From contig CAWGRH010000013.1 of the NCBI GenBank assembly GCA_963824905.1, positions 192,526-256,525 of the forward strand: a stretch of 64,000 nt of DNA. Direction: 5' to 3'. Below, one piece after another: positions 1-9,151 of the stretch. A program made the position numbers and the translations under genes. The notes under the pieces were generated by a model, which saw nothing but the letters and a program-made list of their open reading frames with translations, did not search any database and was not told the origin of the DNA. The stretch is from JAJPKK01 sp963824905 (GTDB lineage: Bacteria > Pseudomonadota > Alphaproteobacteria > Rhizobiales > Xanthobacteraceae). Within the stretch, counting starts at the first letter, position 1; each line of letters begins with the position of its first letter.

Positions 1-1
1 G

Positions 2-997
2 CCGGGCCGCGGGCTGCGCCGCGCCGACATGAGCGAGCTCGCTTTCAATGAGGGCGACGGCTCCTGGGCGGTCTCGGCCGAGGTCGATGGCGCGCTCGGC
101 CTCGCGACGCTCGGTACCGGCATCGAGCCGCCGGCGAACGCCGACGCGGCGCCGGTCCGCAAATACCGCATAGACCGCGAGCCGGCGGGATCGGCAGCGG
201 CGTTCGCAGACCATTTGCGGGTGATCTGGCTGGTGCCCGCGATGGATCAGCTGTTTGCTGGCCCCGCCTCGGAGCGCCGGCGCTTCCTCGACCGGCTGGT
301 GCTTGCGGTCGATGCCGGCCATGCCGCGAGGGTGTCGGCGCTCGAGCGGGCGCTGCGCTCGCGCAACCGGCTCCTGGAAAGTCCCCGCCCCGACACCCAC
401 TGGCTCGACGCCGCCGAGCACGAGACCGCGGAGGTTGCGGTCGCTGTCGCCGCGGCCCGCGCCGAGACAGTGCGACGGCTTTCCGCCGCGCTCGCGGCGC
501 GCCGCGCCACCGAGACCGCGTTTCCGTCCGCGGAGATCGGCCTCGACGGCTGGATGGAGGCAGCCATGCTCGCCGCGCCTGCCGTCGAGGTCGAGGACCG
601 CTACCGCGCCGTGCTGCGCGACAATCGCGCCCGGGATGCCGCCGCCGGGCGCACCCTCGACGGGCCGCATCTCACCGATCTCGCGGTCGTCTACGAGCCG
701 AAGGGCATCCCGGCCCGCGATGCCTCGACCGGCGAGCAGAAGGCGCTGCTGATCGGCCTCGTCCTCGCCCATGCGGCGCTCGTCGCCGACATGAGCGGCG
801 CCGCGCCGGTGATCCTGCTCGACGAAGTGGTCGCGCATCTCGATCCGTCGCGGCGCGCGGCGCTGTTCGCGGCGCTGGGCCGGCTCGGCGCCCAGGTATG
901 GATGACCGGTGCCGATCCGGCAGCCTTCGCCGAGGTCCCCGCCAGCGCGGAGATCTTCGACGTGACGCCGGGCCGAGCCGTCCGCCGCCCGGGGTGA
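2..997 (+). CDS. recF: DNA replication/repair protein RecF, 5' end cut by window
   Basis: RecF is an SMC/ABC-type ATPase that helps load RecA at gaps during recombinational repair. The frame is open from base 2, so the usual N-terminal Walker A loop lies outside the window. The visible part starts with GRGLRRADMSELAF, typical of the central part of RecF. Near the C terminus are the ABC signature STGEQKALL and the Walker B segment VILLDEVVAHLD, followed by the D-loop region. An ATG at 29 is internal and is not the real start. gyrB follows 247 bases downstream on the same strand, the usual alphaproteobacterial order. The family assignment is secure. Confidence 0.93.
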   Translation, partial: PGRGLRRADMSELAFNEGDGSWAVSAEVDGALGLATLGTGIEPPANADAAPVRKYRIDREPAGSAAAFADHLRVIWLVPAMDQLFAGPASERRRFLDRLVLAVDAGHAARVSALERALRSRNRLLESPRPDTHWLDAAEHETAEVAVAVAAARAETVRRLSAALAARRATETAFPSAEIGLDGWMEAAMLAAPAVEVEDRYRAVLRDNRARDAAAGRTLDGPHLTDLAVVYEPKGIPARDASTGEQKALLIGLVLAHAALVADMSGAAPVILLDEVVAHLDPSRRAALFAALGRLGAQVWMTGADPAAFAEVPASAEIFDVTPGRAVRRPG

Positions 998-1244
998 GAA
1001 ACGGCCCGGGAGGGTGCCCCGGCTGCCCTCTTCAGCAGCTCCAAAAAACCCGGCTCGAAGGGGCCCCGAAGAGGCTCTTTTCGCGCTGCGGCAAAAGCCT
1101 GGAAAAAGCCTCTCGCGCGCCTTGAAATTTAACGCCGAAACAACCACTTAACGGCTATCACTTTGGGCTGTACCCAGGCCCCGATTCGTGTCACAGAAAC
1201 AGGCAAGGTGCGGAGCCTCCTCAACAACGATTCGAACCGGTTTC

Positions 1245-3666
1245 ATGGCTGATCCTGCGCGTATGCCGGACCCCTCCGATTACGGTGCGGACAGCATCAA
1301 GGTCCTCAAGGGCCTCGATGCCGTCCGCAAGCGTCCGGGCATGTATATCGGCGACACCGACGACGGCTCGGGCCTCCATCACATGGTCTACGAGGTCGTC
1401 GACAACGCAATCGACGAGGCCCTCGCCGGCTTCGCGAAGGAGGTCCTCGTCACCCTCAATCCCGACGGCTCGTGCACCGTGTTCGACGACGGCCGCGGCA
1501 TTCCGACCGAGATGCACAGCGAGGGGGTGTCGACCGCCGAGGTCGTGATGACCCAGCTCCATGCCGGCGGCAAGTTCGACCAGAATTCCTACAAGGTGTC
1601 CGGCGGGCTGCACGGCGTCGGCGTGTCGGTCGTCAATGCGCTGTCGAGCTGGCTCAAGCTCACGATCTGGCGCGACGACCGCGAGCACATGGTCGAGTTT
1701 CGTGACGGCGAAGCGGTCGCACCGCTCGCCGATGTCGGGCCCGCGCACGGACGGCGCGGCACCGAGGTGACGTTCCTCGCCTCGAAGCAGACCTTCACGA
1801 TGACCGAGTTCGACTGGGCGACGCTCGAGCATCGCCTGCGCGAGCTCGCGTTCCTCAATTCCGGCGTCCGCATCGTGCTGTCCGACAAGCGCCACGCGGT
1901 CGAGAAGCGCGAGGAGATGGTCTACGAGGGCGGCGTCGAAGCGTTCGTGAAATATCTCGACCGCAACAAGACGCCGCTCGTGCGCCAATCCGATCATCGT
2001 CAAGTCGGAGCGCGACGGCATCGTCGTCGAATGCGCGATGTGGTGGAACGACGGCTACCACGAGTCCGTGCTGTGCTTCACCAACAACATCCCGCAGCGC
2101 GACGGCGGCACCCATCTCGCCGGCTTCCGCGGCGCGCTGACGCGCCAGGTCACGAGCTATGCCGAGACCAGCGGCTCGGCCCGCAAGGAGAAGGTCGCGC
2201 TCACCGGCGACGACTGCCGCGAGGGCTTGACCGCGGTGCTGTCGATCAAGGTGCCGGACCCCAAGTTCTCGTCCCAGACCAAGGACAAGCTCGTCTCGTC
2301 GGAAGTCCGCCCGGTGGTCGAGGGTGTGCTCAACGAGGCGCTCGCCGCCTGGTTCGAGGAGCATCCGAGCGAAGCCAAGGTGATCGTCGGCAAGGTCATC
2401 CAGGCCGCCGCCGCCCGCGAGGCCGCGCGCAAGGCGCGCGAGATGACGCGCAAGAGCGCGCTCGGCGTCGCCTCGCTGCCCGGCAAGCTCGCCGACTGCC
2501 AGGAGCGCGATCCTGCCAAATCCGAGCTCTTCATCGTCGAGGGCGATTCCGCCGGCGGCTCGGCCAAGCAGGGCCGCAACCGCGAATTCCAGGCGGTACT
2601 GCCGCTGCGCGGCAAGATCCTCAACGTCGAGCGCGTCCGCATGGACAAGATGCTGTCGAGCCAGGAGATCGGCACGCTGATCACCGCGCTCGGCGCCGGC
2701 ATCAGCGAGGAGTTCAACGCCGACAAGCTGCGCTATCACAAGATCATCATCATGACCGACGCCGACGTGGACGGCGCCCACATCCGCACCCTGCTGCTGA
2801 CGTTCTTCTATCGCCAGATGCGCGAGATCATCGACCGCGGCCATCTCTTCATCGCCCAGCCGCCGCTCTACAAGGTGATGCGCGGCAAGTCCGAGCAGTA
2901 TCTCAAGGACGAGCGCGCGCTGGAGAACTATCTGATCGCCGGCGGCACTCGATGAGGCGGTGCTGCGGCTCTCCTCCGGCGAGGAGCGTGCCGGCGCCGA
3001 TCTGCGTCAGGCTCGTCGAGGAGGCGCGCCAGGTGCGCAACATCCTCGCCGGCCTGCACAGCCGCTATAACCGCAAGGCGGTCGAGCAGGCGGCGATCGC
3101 CGGCGTGCTGCGACGAGGCGATTTTCCGCGATCCGGACAACGGCCAGGCCGCGGCGGCCTATATCGCTCGCCGGCTCGACGCGCTTTCGGAGGAAACCGA
3201 GCGCGGCTGGGCCGGCCGCTTCTCCGAAGGCGAAGGCTTCGTGCTCGAGCGCACCGTGCGCGGCGTCAAGGAGGTCGCGGTGCTCGACCACGCGCTGCTC
3301 GGCTCCGCCGATGCCCGCAAGCTCGACGAGATCGCACCCTCGCTCCAGGAGGTCTATCCGCGCCCCGGCACGTTCCGCCGCAAGGGCGAGGAGACGGCGA
3401 TCCACGGCCCGATCGGCCTGTTCGAGGCGGTGATCGCCATGGGCCGCAAGAGCATCACCCTGCAGCGCTACAAAGGCCTCGGCGAGATGAACCCCGGCCA
3501 GCTGTGGGAAACGACGCTCGACACCAACGCGCGCTCGCTCCTGCAGGTGAAGGTCAAGGAGGTCGACGAGGCCGACGACATCTTCACCAAGCTGATGGGC
3601 GACGTGGTCGAGCCGCGCCGCGAGTTCATCCAGGACAACGCGCTGACCGCGAGCGTCGACGTGTAA
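1245..3666 (+). CDS. gyrB: DNA gyrase subunit B, with four frame disruptions
   Basis: GyrB is the ATPase subunit of type II topoisomerase. The GHKL ATPase core is visible (VVDNAIDEAL, GGLHGVGVSVVNALS), then the transducer domain, then the TOPRIM motifs EGDSAGGS and DADVDGAHI, and the C-terminal RYKGLGEMN. The reading frame changes near 1983, 2949, 3011 and 3110. Each change fits one extra base, and subtracting four bases leaves a whole number of codons (805 residues plus stop, near the family length of about 810). All conserved motifs are intact on either side, so sequence error is more likely than gene death. ATG 1245 gives MADPARMPDPSDYG, as in rhizobial GyrB; ATG 1263 is an alternative. 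Confidence 0.93.
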
Positions 3667-3803
3667 GCCTTCTCCCTCCCCTTTCAGGGGGAGGAGCGAT
3701 TGGGCCGTCGTACGTCGCGTGCCGCCGCTTGGGATCGCGAGACCAGTTCGTGTCCGAGAACGTGTTATGCCGCGCTGACCCGCCGGCGAGACCTGAGAAC
3801 ATC

Positions 3804-4331
3804 ATGGTGAAGCTCGTTCGTATCGTCGAAGCGGTCATTTTCTACAGCCGGTGGCTGCTCGCCCCGCTTTATCTCGGCCTCGTCGCTGCGCTGTTCATCC
3901 TGGCGCTGAATTTCTTCAAGGTGTTCGTGCTGTTCGTCGGCAACCTGATGTCCGCGAACCAGAACGACGTGATCCTCGGCGTGCTCAGTCTCATCGACGT
4001 GGTCTTCACCGCGAACCTCGTGCTGATCGTGATCTTTTCGGGCTACGAGAACTTCGTGTCGCAGATCACCACCGATGACGGCCATGCCGATTCGCGGCCG
4101 CTATGGATGTCGCAGGTCGATTTCGGCGGGCTGAAACAGAAGCTGATCACCTCGATCGTCGCGATCTCGGCCGTCGAGGTGCTCAAGGCATTCATGAACA
4201 TCGACCACTACGACACCACCAAGCTCGGCTGGCTGGTCGGCATCCACATGGTCTTCCTCGCCTCGATGCTGGTCGTCGCTCTCTCCGACCGCATGGGCGC
4301 GGCTTACAAGGCCGGGGCATCCTCCAAGTGA
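3804..4331 (+). CDS. UPF0114 / YqhA-family membrane protein
   Basis: This 175-residue protein starts MVKLVRIVEAVIFYSRW and has three or four hydrophobic segments: around residues 12-40, 50-75, 115-135 and 145-165. Length, segment pattern and the RW-LAPLYLGL start match the YqhA/UPF0114 family, whose function is unknown. A continuous frame upstream reaches back into gyrB, but only because gyrB is frame-disrupted; the ATG at 3804 is the natural start. It lies 137 bases after gyrB on the same strand and may be transcribed with it. Confidence 0.85.
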   Translation: MVKLVRIVEAVIFYSRWLLAPLYLGLVAALFILALNFFKVFVLFVGNLMSANQNDVILGVLSLIDVVFTANLVLIVIFSGYENFVSQITTDDGHADSRPLWMSQVDFGGLKQKLITSIVAISAVEVLKAFMNIDHYDTTKLGWLVGIHMVFLASMLVVALSDRMGAAYKAGASSK

Positions 4332-4517
4332 AGGGAGACGGCGGTATCCGCTTGCTCCCCCACCTCACGTGATTCGCCCGCGCCATTGCGCCTGCGGATG
4401 GCGCCCGGGCGACACCCGTTTACTGATTTTTTGCCAAACGAGGGCACTCGTTAGGGTTTGTTAACCATAAATCGTTAATCCGGAAGAAGGCCAGTTTGAA
4501 CCCGTCCGGATTTTGCA

Positions 4518-5180
4518 ATGCGGCACGCCCGCCTCGCTGTTCTGCTTCTCGCCGTGCTGATGGTCGCGGGCTGCGCCCGCTTCCTTGGGCCGTCGACCGC
4601 GCCGCCGCCCGGAGCTGGGCCGATCGAAGCCGGCCCGCCGCCCGGACCGGGGCCGGTCGCCGTTGGCCCGCCGCCTCCGCCGGCCGTGCCGCCGGTCGCG
4701 CTCGTCGGCGGCGCGCCGCTGCCGCCCTTCACCCTCGACTCCGGTGACCGGCTGCGCATCGTCGTATTCGGGCAGGACAACCTCACCAACAGCTATGCCG
4801 TCGGCGCGTCCGGCAACATCACCATGCCGCTGATCGGGGCGGTGCGCGCCCGCGGCCTGACGCCGGCCGAGTTGTCCCAGGTGATCGCCTCCCGCCTGCG
4901 CCAGGGCTACCTGCGCGAGCCCCATGTCGCGGTGGAGGTCGAGCTCTACCGGCCGTTCTTCATCCTCGGCGAGGTGAACTTTCCTGGCCAGTATCCTTAT
5001 GTGCCGAACATGACGGCAGAGACCGCCGTCGCCATCGCGGGCGGCTTCACCCCGCGAGCGTGGCGTCCGACCGTGCAGCTGAGCCGTCCGGTCGACGGCG
5101 CCACGGCGCGGCAGCTCGTTCCCGTCATCACCCAGCTCAATCCCGGCGACACCGTCGTCATCGACGAGCGCTGGTTCTGA
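4518..5180 (+). CDS. Polysaccharide export lipoprotein (Wza/Poly_export family)
   Basis: This 220-residue protein has a lipoprotein signal peptide ending in the lipobox LMVAGC (Cys about residue 19). A Pro/Gly-rich linker follows (about residues 25-70), then a polysaccharide biosynthesis/export domain (FTLDSGDRLRIVVFGQDNL to about residue 140) and an SLBB-like segment (FFILGEVNFPGQYPYV). Relatives form outer-membrane export channels for capsule or exopolysaccharide. No Wzc-type tyrosine kinase or glycosyltransferase lies nearby, so the partner system is elsewhere or the gene is an orphan. A second, shorter family member is at 18702-19079. Confidence 0.88.
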   Translation: MRHARLAVLLLAVLMVAGCARFLGPSTAPPPGAGPIEAGPPPGPGPVAVGPPPPPAVPPVALVGGAPLPPFTLDSGDRLRIVVFGQDNLTNSYAVGASGNITMPLIGAVRARGLTPAELSQVIASRLRQGYLREPHVAVEVELYRPFFILGEVNFPGQYPYVPNMTAETAVAIAGGFTPRAWRPTVQLSRPVDGATARQLVPVITQLNPGDTVVIDERWF

Positions 5181-5298
5181 CGGGGAGCCGGGGCGCCCTC
5201 CAATCGACTGTTAGCGGTTCGGCCTCCCGTTGCGTGCCGCAGCGGACGGAGTAGTCATTCCAGGACGCGCGCCTGCGCGCCTCGGGAGAGCGACCGCC

Positions 5299-6123
5299 AT
5301 GACGAGACTGCTCATCCGCTTTCTGCGGCGCCTGCTGATCTTCGCCCTCGGCATATTGTGCATCTGGCTGATCGTCTTCGTCTTCCAATTTGTCGACGCG
5401 AGGGCGTCGTGGATTCTGGCCCTCGCCGCCACCTACGGAATGGCCGCTTACATCATCCTGCCGCGCGCCGTTCGCATGGGGCTGAAGATCCTTCAGCGCA
5501 AGCAGGTGCCGAGCTACACCTTCACCGGCGACGGTCTGCCGGGCGACCCCGTCAACCTGATGCTGATGGGTACGCTCCAACAACTTCGCGCCGCCTTCGC
5601 GGCTGCCGGCTGGATCGAAGCCGACCCGCTGGGGCTCCGCAGCTCCTGGCGGATGGTGCGCGCGTTCGTGTTCAACTCGCCCTATCCCGCTGCCCCGTTC
5701 AGTACCCTTTTTCTGTTCGGGCGCGGCCAGGACATCGGCTTCCAGAAGGCAATCGACGACAGCCCGCGCAAGCGCCATCACATCCGGTTCTGGGCTCTGA
5801 GCGTCACCCGCGCCGACGAAACGCTCGGAACAGCAAGCTTCTGGCTCAACACCGACCGCCCGCCCGAGACCGCGCGCGTCTACTGGGTCGGCGCCGGCAC
5901 CAGGGACACCGGCTTCTCGCTGACCAAGTTGACGTTCCAGGTCACGCACGCGACCGATTCCGACTGCGATATCGAGCGCGACTTCATCGTCGCTCAGCTG
6001 AGCAAAATCCGCGTTATCGCGGACGCGACGTCATACAAAGCCGGCCAGCCGTTGAGCGTGGAAAAGGTCAATCATTACGTCACCAACGGGGAGGTGACGA
6101 TGGCGACGTTGATTGACGGCTGA
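5299..6123 (+). CDS. LssY C-terminal-domain membrane protein
   Basis: Two N-terminal membrane segments (about residues 5-30 and 35-58) precede a soluble domain of about 200 residues. That domain begins near GDPVNLMLMGTLQQL and contains FNSPYPAAPFSTLFLFGR and WALSVTRADETLGTASFWL, typical of LssY_C domains. The domain's biochemical role is not established; relatives are often attached to PAP2 phosphatases or secretion-linked membrane proteins. ATG 5299 is chosen because it starts directly before the first hydrophobic helix and has GGGAGAG upstream; an earlier in-frame ATG at 5230 is less likely. Confidence 0.75.
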   Translation: MTRLLIRFLRRLLIFALGILCIWLIVFVFQFVDARASWILALAATYGMAAYIILPRAVRMGLKILQRKQVPSYTFTGDGLPGDPVNLMLMGTLQQLRAAFAAAGWIEADPLGLRSSWRMVRAFVFNSPYPAAPFSTLFLFGRGQDIGFQKAIDDSPRKRHHIRFWALSVTRADETLGTASFWLNTDRPPETARVYWVGAGTRDTGFSLTKLTFQVTHATDSDCDIERDFIVAQLSKIRVIADATSYKAGQPLSVEKVNHYVTNGEVTMATLIDG

Positions 6124-6132
6124 CACGGAAAT

Positions 6133-6244
6133 CCTCCCCGGCTTCGGGAAGGGTGGCCGAGCGCAAGCGAGGTCGGGTGGGGTCCGCGAGCATAGCGAGC
6201 AAGGAAAGAAGAGCCCCACCCTGCCCTCCCCGAAGCCGGGAGGG
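6133..6244. repeat. Long imperfect palindrome between convergent genes
   Basis: The outer arms (6133-6155 and about 6216-6244) share a CCTCCCCGGCTTCGGG-type sequence in opposite orientation. Inner segments rich in GCGAGC/GCGAGG also pair imperfectly. It lies between the ends of the convergent LssY-C and dienelactone hydrolase genes, where a hairpin could terminate both. The look is that of a dispersed intergenic repeat rather than a simple terminator, because no T-tract follows. Confidence 0.6.
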
Positions 6245-6282
6245 ATAATTGCAGACCGTCCCCGAAGACGCGGGAGTGAGAG

Positions 6283-6954
6283 CTATCCCACGTACTTCGT
6301 GAGCCAGGCGAGGGTACGCCCCAGCGCTTCCTTGGTCGCGGCTTCGTTGTAGCTGCCGCGCTCGTCGCAGGCGAAGCCGTGGCCGGCACCCTTGTAGACG
6401 TAAACCTCGACGTCCGGGCGCTTCTCCTTGATCAACTCGATATCGCTCACCGGGATCGAGCCGTCCTGGTCGCCGAACTGCAGGAGTGTCGGCACCTTCG
6501 GCTTCACATCAACGTTCTTGGCAATGGTACCGCCGTAATAGCCGATCGCACAGGAGAGCCCGTCGAGCTTCCCCGCGGCGAGGAAGGCGACGCTGCCCCC
6601 CATGCAGTAGCCGATGATGCCGACCTTGCCGGCCGACTTGACCTCGGCGATCGCCGCCGCGGTGTCGAGCATCATCTTCGCCCAGTCGATTTTCGGGAGA
6701 AAGGTGCGGGCGTGCTCGATCTCTGCCGGCGTGTAGCCGCATTCGAAGTTGGGCTGGATGCGGTCGAACACCGCGGGCGCGACCGACGCATAGCCCTGCG
6801 CCGCGAAGCGGTCGCACACGTTGCGGATGTGGTGGTTGACGCCGAAAATCTCCTGGATCACCACCAACCCGCCCTTCGGCTTTCCCTGCGGGTCGGCGCG
6901 ATAACCGCCGAGCTTGAATCCATCCGAAGCGGTGAGTGTAATCGTGCTGCCCAC
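6283..6954 (-). CDS. Dienelactone hydrolase family protein
   Basis: This 223-residue alpha/beta hydrolase of the DLH family uses a Cys-Asp-His triad. The nucleophile elbow is GYCMGG (Cys about residue 119), the acid is in FGDQDG and the histidine in GAGHGFA. The N-terminal IQEIFGVNHHIRNVCDRFA is a signature of the family. Classical members open dienelactones in chlorocatechol degradation, but most genomic paralogues have unknown substrates, and no catechol genes are nearby. The start has GGAGG directly upstream (about 6960). Confidence 0.9.
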   Translation of the reverse strand: MGSTITLTASDGFKLGGYRADPQGKPKGGLVVIQEIFGVNHHIRNVCDRFAAQGYASVAPAVFDRIQPNFECGYTPAEIEHARTFLPKIDWAKMMLDTAAAIAEVKSAGKVGIIGYCMGGSVAFLAAGKLDGLSCAIGYYGGTIAKNVDVKPKVPTLLQFGDQDGSIPVSDIELIKEKRPDVEVYVYKGAGHGFACDERGSYNEAATKEALGRTLAWLTKYVG

Positions 6955-7033
6955 GTGAGACCTCCATCAGCCTGTAATGCCGGAGAAACGTCGGCCTTCT
7001 ATATTCGCGGCGGGGGCGCGAGCGCAACCGCCG

Positions 7034-8065
7034 TCAAGACGCGGCAGGTTCCGGCTCGCGTGCGCCGACGAGTCCGAAGGCCTGCGCCAGCAACTCGAAC
7101 GAGCGCCGCCGCGCGGCGTGGTCGTAGATCATCGTCGTCACCATGACCTCGTCGGCCTTGGTTGCCACGAGCAGCGGATCGAGCCGCGTGCGCAGCGTCT
7201 CGGCGGTGCCGGTGAAGATCCGCGCACGGTTTTGCCGCATGCGCTCGCGGTCCATGGGAGAATAGGGATAGACCGCAGCCTCCTCCGGGCTCGCCAGCGG
7301 CAAATACTCGCCGTTGGAGCGGCGCAGGAAATTGAGGTCGATGGTGGTGGCGAGCCGATCGGCCTCGGCATCGCTGTCGGCGGCGACCGCGGCAATGCCG
7401 AGGATCGCGTGCGGATGCGCGAGCGCCGCCGAGGGCCGAAAGCGCTTGCGATAGCTCGTCATCGCGTCGACCGGATCATAGGTTGCAAAGTGGTGCGCGA
7501 AGGCAAAGCCCGCTCCGATCGCACCAGCCAATTCGGCGCTGTAGCCGCTCGAACCGAGGAGATAGATCGGCGGCAGCTCGACGTCGGCGGGCATTGCACG
7601 GATGTTGCGGAATGGATGACCTTCCGGGAATCCACGGCTCTCGATCAGCATCAACTCCTGGAAGCGCTCGAGGAAGTCGTCGTCGTCGCGGATGTCCTGG
7701 CGGCGGCGCAGCGCCACCGAGGTGATGGGATCGGTACCCGGCGCTCTTCCGATGCCGAGATCGATGCGTCCGGGAAACAGCGCCTCGAGGGTGTGAAACC
7801 GCTCGGCCACCGTGAGCGGGGCATGGTTCGGCAGCATGACGCCGCCGGAGCCGACCCTGATGCGCCCGGTCGCCGCGGCGATCTGGCCGATCATGATGTC
7901 GGGCGCAGTACTCGCGACCGACGGCAGGTTGTGATGCTCGGCGACCCAATAGCGCGTGAATCCGAGCCGATCGGCGAGCTTTGCGAGATCGATCGAGTTC
8001 TTCAGCGCGGTGGCGCCGGACGAGCCGGTGGTCACGGGCGAAAGGTCGAGAATGGATACCTGCAT
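7034..8065 (-). CDS. LLM-class flavin-dependent oxidoreductase (luciferase-like)
   Basis: This 343-residue single-domain luciferase-like monooxygenase starts MQVSILDLSPVTTGSS, followed by RYWVAEHHNLPSVASTAP, the hallmark of the MsnO8-type group. IRVGSGGVMLPNHAPLTVAE, typical of the beta3-beta4 region of the TIM barrel, also matches. Such enzymes use reduced flavin and oxygen on substrates that cannot be predicted here. It is transcribed with or just upstream of the dienelactone hydrolase (79 bases apart) and diverges from the desaturase-like gene. Confidence 0.88.
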   Translation of the reverse strand: MQVSILDLSPVTTGSSGATALKNSIDLAKLADRLGFTRYWVAEHHNLPSVASTAPDIMIGQIAAATGRIRVGSGGVMLPNHAPLTVAERFHTLEALFPGRIDLGIGRAPGTDPITSVALRRRQDIRDDDDFLERFQELMLIESRGFPEGHPFRNIRAMPADVELPPIYLLGSSGYSAELAGAIGAGFAFAHHFATYDPVDAMTSYRKRFRPSAALAHPHAILGIAAVAADSDAEADRLATTIDLNFLRRSNGEYLPLASPEEAAVYPYSPMDRERMRQNRARIFTGTAETLRTRLDPLLVATKADEVMVTTMIYDHAARRRSFELLAQAFGLVGAREPEPAAS

Positions 8066-8269
8066 GGCCCAGAGATAATAGCGCGGCGGCCGGGGCGGAA
8101 CCCAGCGCGCGCCGGTAGTTCTCGGGAGCCCATACCTGCCATGCCGAGGCGCAAGGCCCGCTGCGCGTCGGCCTTGTCACAAGTTTTTCTTAACGCCGCC
8201 GGGCGTAAGCCCAAGCGGGCTCGCATCCTGCACCGGCGCCGGCTGGGCGAGCGCCATGTGGTTAACAAG

Positions 8270-9151
8270 ATGGAACTGGCCGGATCGCTGTTTGCGAAGT
8301 TCGTCGAGACGCTCGCCATCGTGCTGCCGAGCGCGATCGGCTTCGCCATCGCGTTCGCCGTGCTGAGCCTGTTCTCGAGCCAGGCGTGCAATCCCGGGCG
8401 GCCGTGGTGGCGCAATCCGGGGCTCGCGACCGACATCTGCTACATGCTGATCATCCCCTTCGTCGCGCCCTACATGCGCATCAGCCTGATGATCGCCGGT
8501 GCCGCGGCTCTATCGGGCGTGATGACGGCTGACGAAATCTCCGATTATTTCGAGCTGGGGCGCGGGCCGCTCGCGACGCTGCCGTTCTGGGCGCAGGTGC
8601 TGATCTACGTCGTCGCCTCGGATTTCCTGCTCTACTGGACCCACCGCCTGTTTCACGGCGCGCGCCTGTGGCGCTTCCATGCGGTCCATCATTCGGCCGA
8701 AGAAGTGGATTGGACGACGGCCTACCGCTTCCACCCGGTCAATCTGTGGCTCGGCTCGTTCCTGGTAACGGCACTGATGCTGTTTCTCGGCATCTCGCCG
8801 ACGGTGCTGCTGTTCCTGGTGGCGTTCGACACCACGACCGCGGCCTTCGTGCACGCCAACCTGAACTGGACGCTCGGGCCGCTCAAATACATCGTAGCAA
8901 CGCCGGTGTTCCACCGCTGGCACCACACCCCGCTCGATCAGGGCGGCAACTCGAATTTCGGCTCGCTGTTGTCGGTGTGGGACGTGCTGTTCGGCACGTT
9001 CTACATGCCGGCGCACGCGCTGCCCGGCCACTACGGGATCGCCGACGCGAGCTTCCCCACCGGCTTCATCGGCCAGACGGTGCACCCGTTCCGCGATCTC
9101 GTGGGGAGCACCGTGCCGGACCGGGTCAAGTCCCACCCTCCAGCGCTTTGA
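8270..9151 (+). CDS. Sterol desaturase / fatty acid hydroxylase family protein
   Basis: This integral membrane di-iron enzyme has about 293 residues. The three histidine boxes are visible: HRLFH, HAVHH and HRWHH, with additional conserved His residues toward the C terminus. Four or more hydrophobic segments surround them. Relatives hydroxylate or desaturate sterols, carotenoids or fatty acids; the substrate cannot be set. ATG 8270 (MELAGSLFAKF) is chosen as it lies just before the first membrane helix; GTG 8258 or ATG 8141 are possible. The 3' end overlaps the end of the convergent creatininase-like gene by 26 bases. Confidence 0.85.
   Translation: MELAGSLFAKFVETLAIVLPSAIGFAIAFAVLSLFSSQACNPGRPWWRNPGLATDICYMLIIPFVAPYMRISLMIAGAAALSGVMTADEISDYFELGRGPLATLPFWAQVLIYVVASDFLLYWTHRLFHGARLWRFHAVHHSAEEVDWTTAYRFHPVNLWLGSFLVTALMLFLGISPTVLLFLVAFDTTTAAFVHANLNWTLGPLKYIVATPVFHRWHHTPLDQGGNSNFGSLLSVWDVLFGTFYMPAHALPGHYGIADASFPTGFIGQTVHPFRDLVGSTVPDRVKSHPPAL

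Noticed and set aside
1245..3666. gyrB as a true pseudogene
   Set aside because: All motifs are intact and four same-type single-base changes in an essential gene point to sequence error.
1188..4331. One continuous 1047-codon frame across gyrB and the next gene
   Set aside because: Only parts of gyrB are in this frame; the middle is nonsense relative to GyrB and the last part is the separate YqhA-type gene.
6977..9151. Long plus-strand frame antisense to the LLM gene
   Set aside because: The first 430 codons are the shadow of the minus-strand LLM gene; only the C-terminal desaturase-like part is real.
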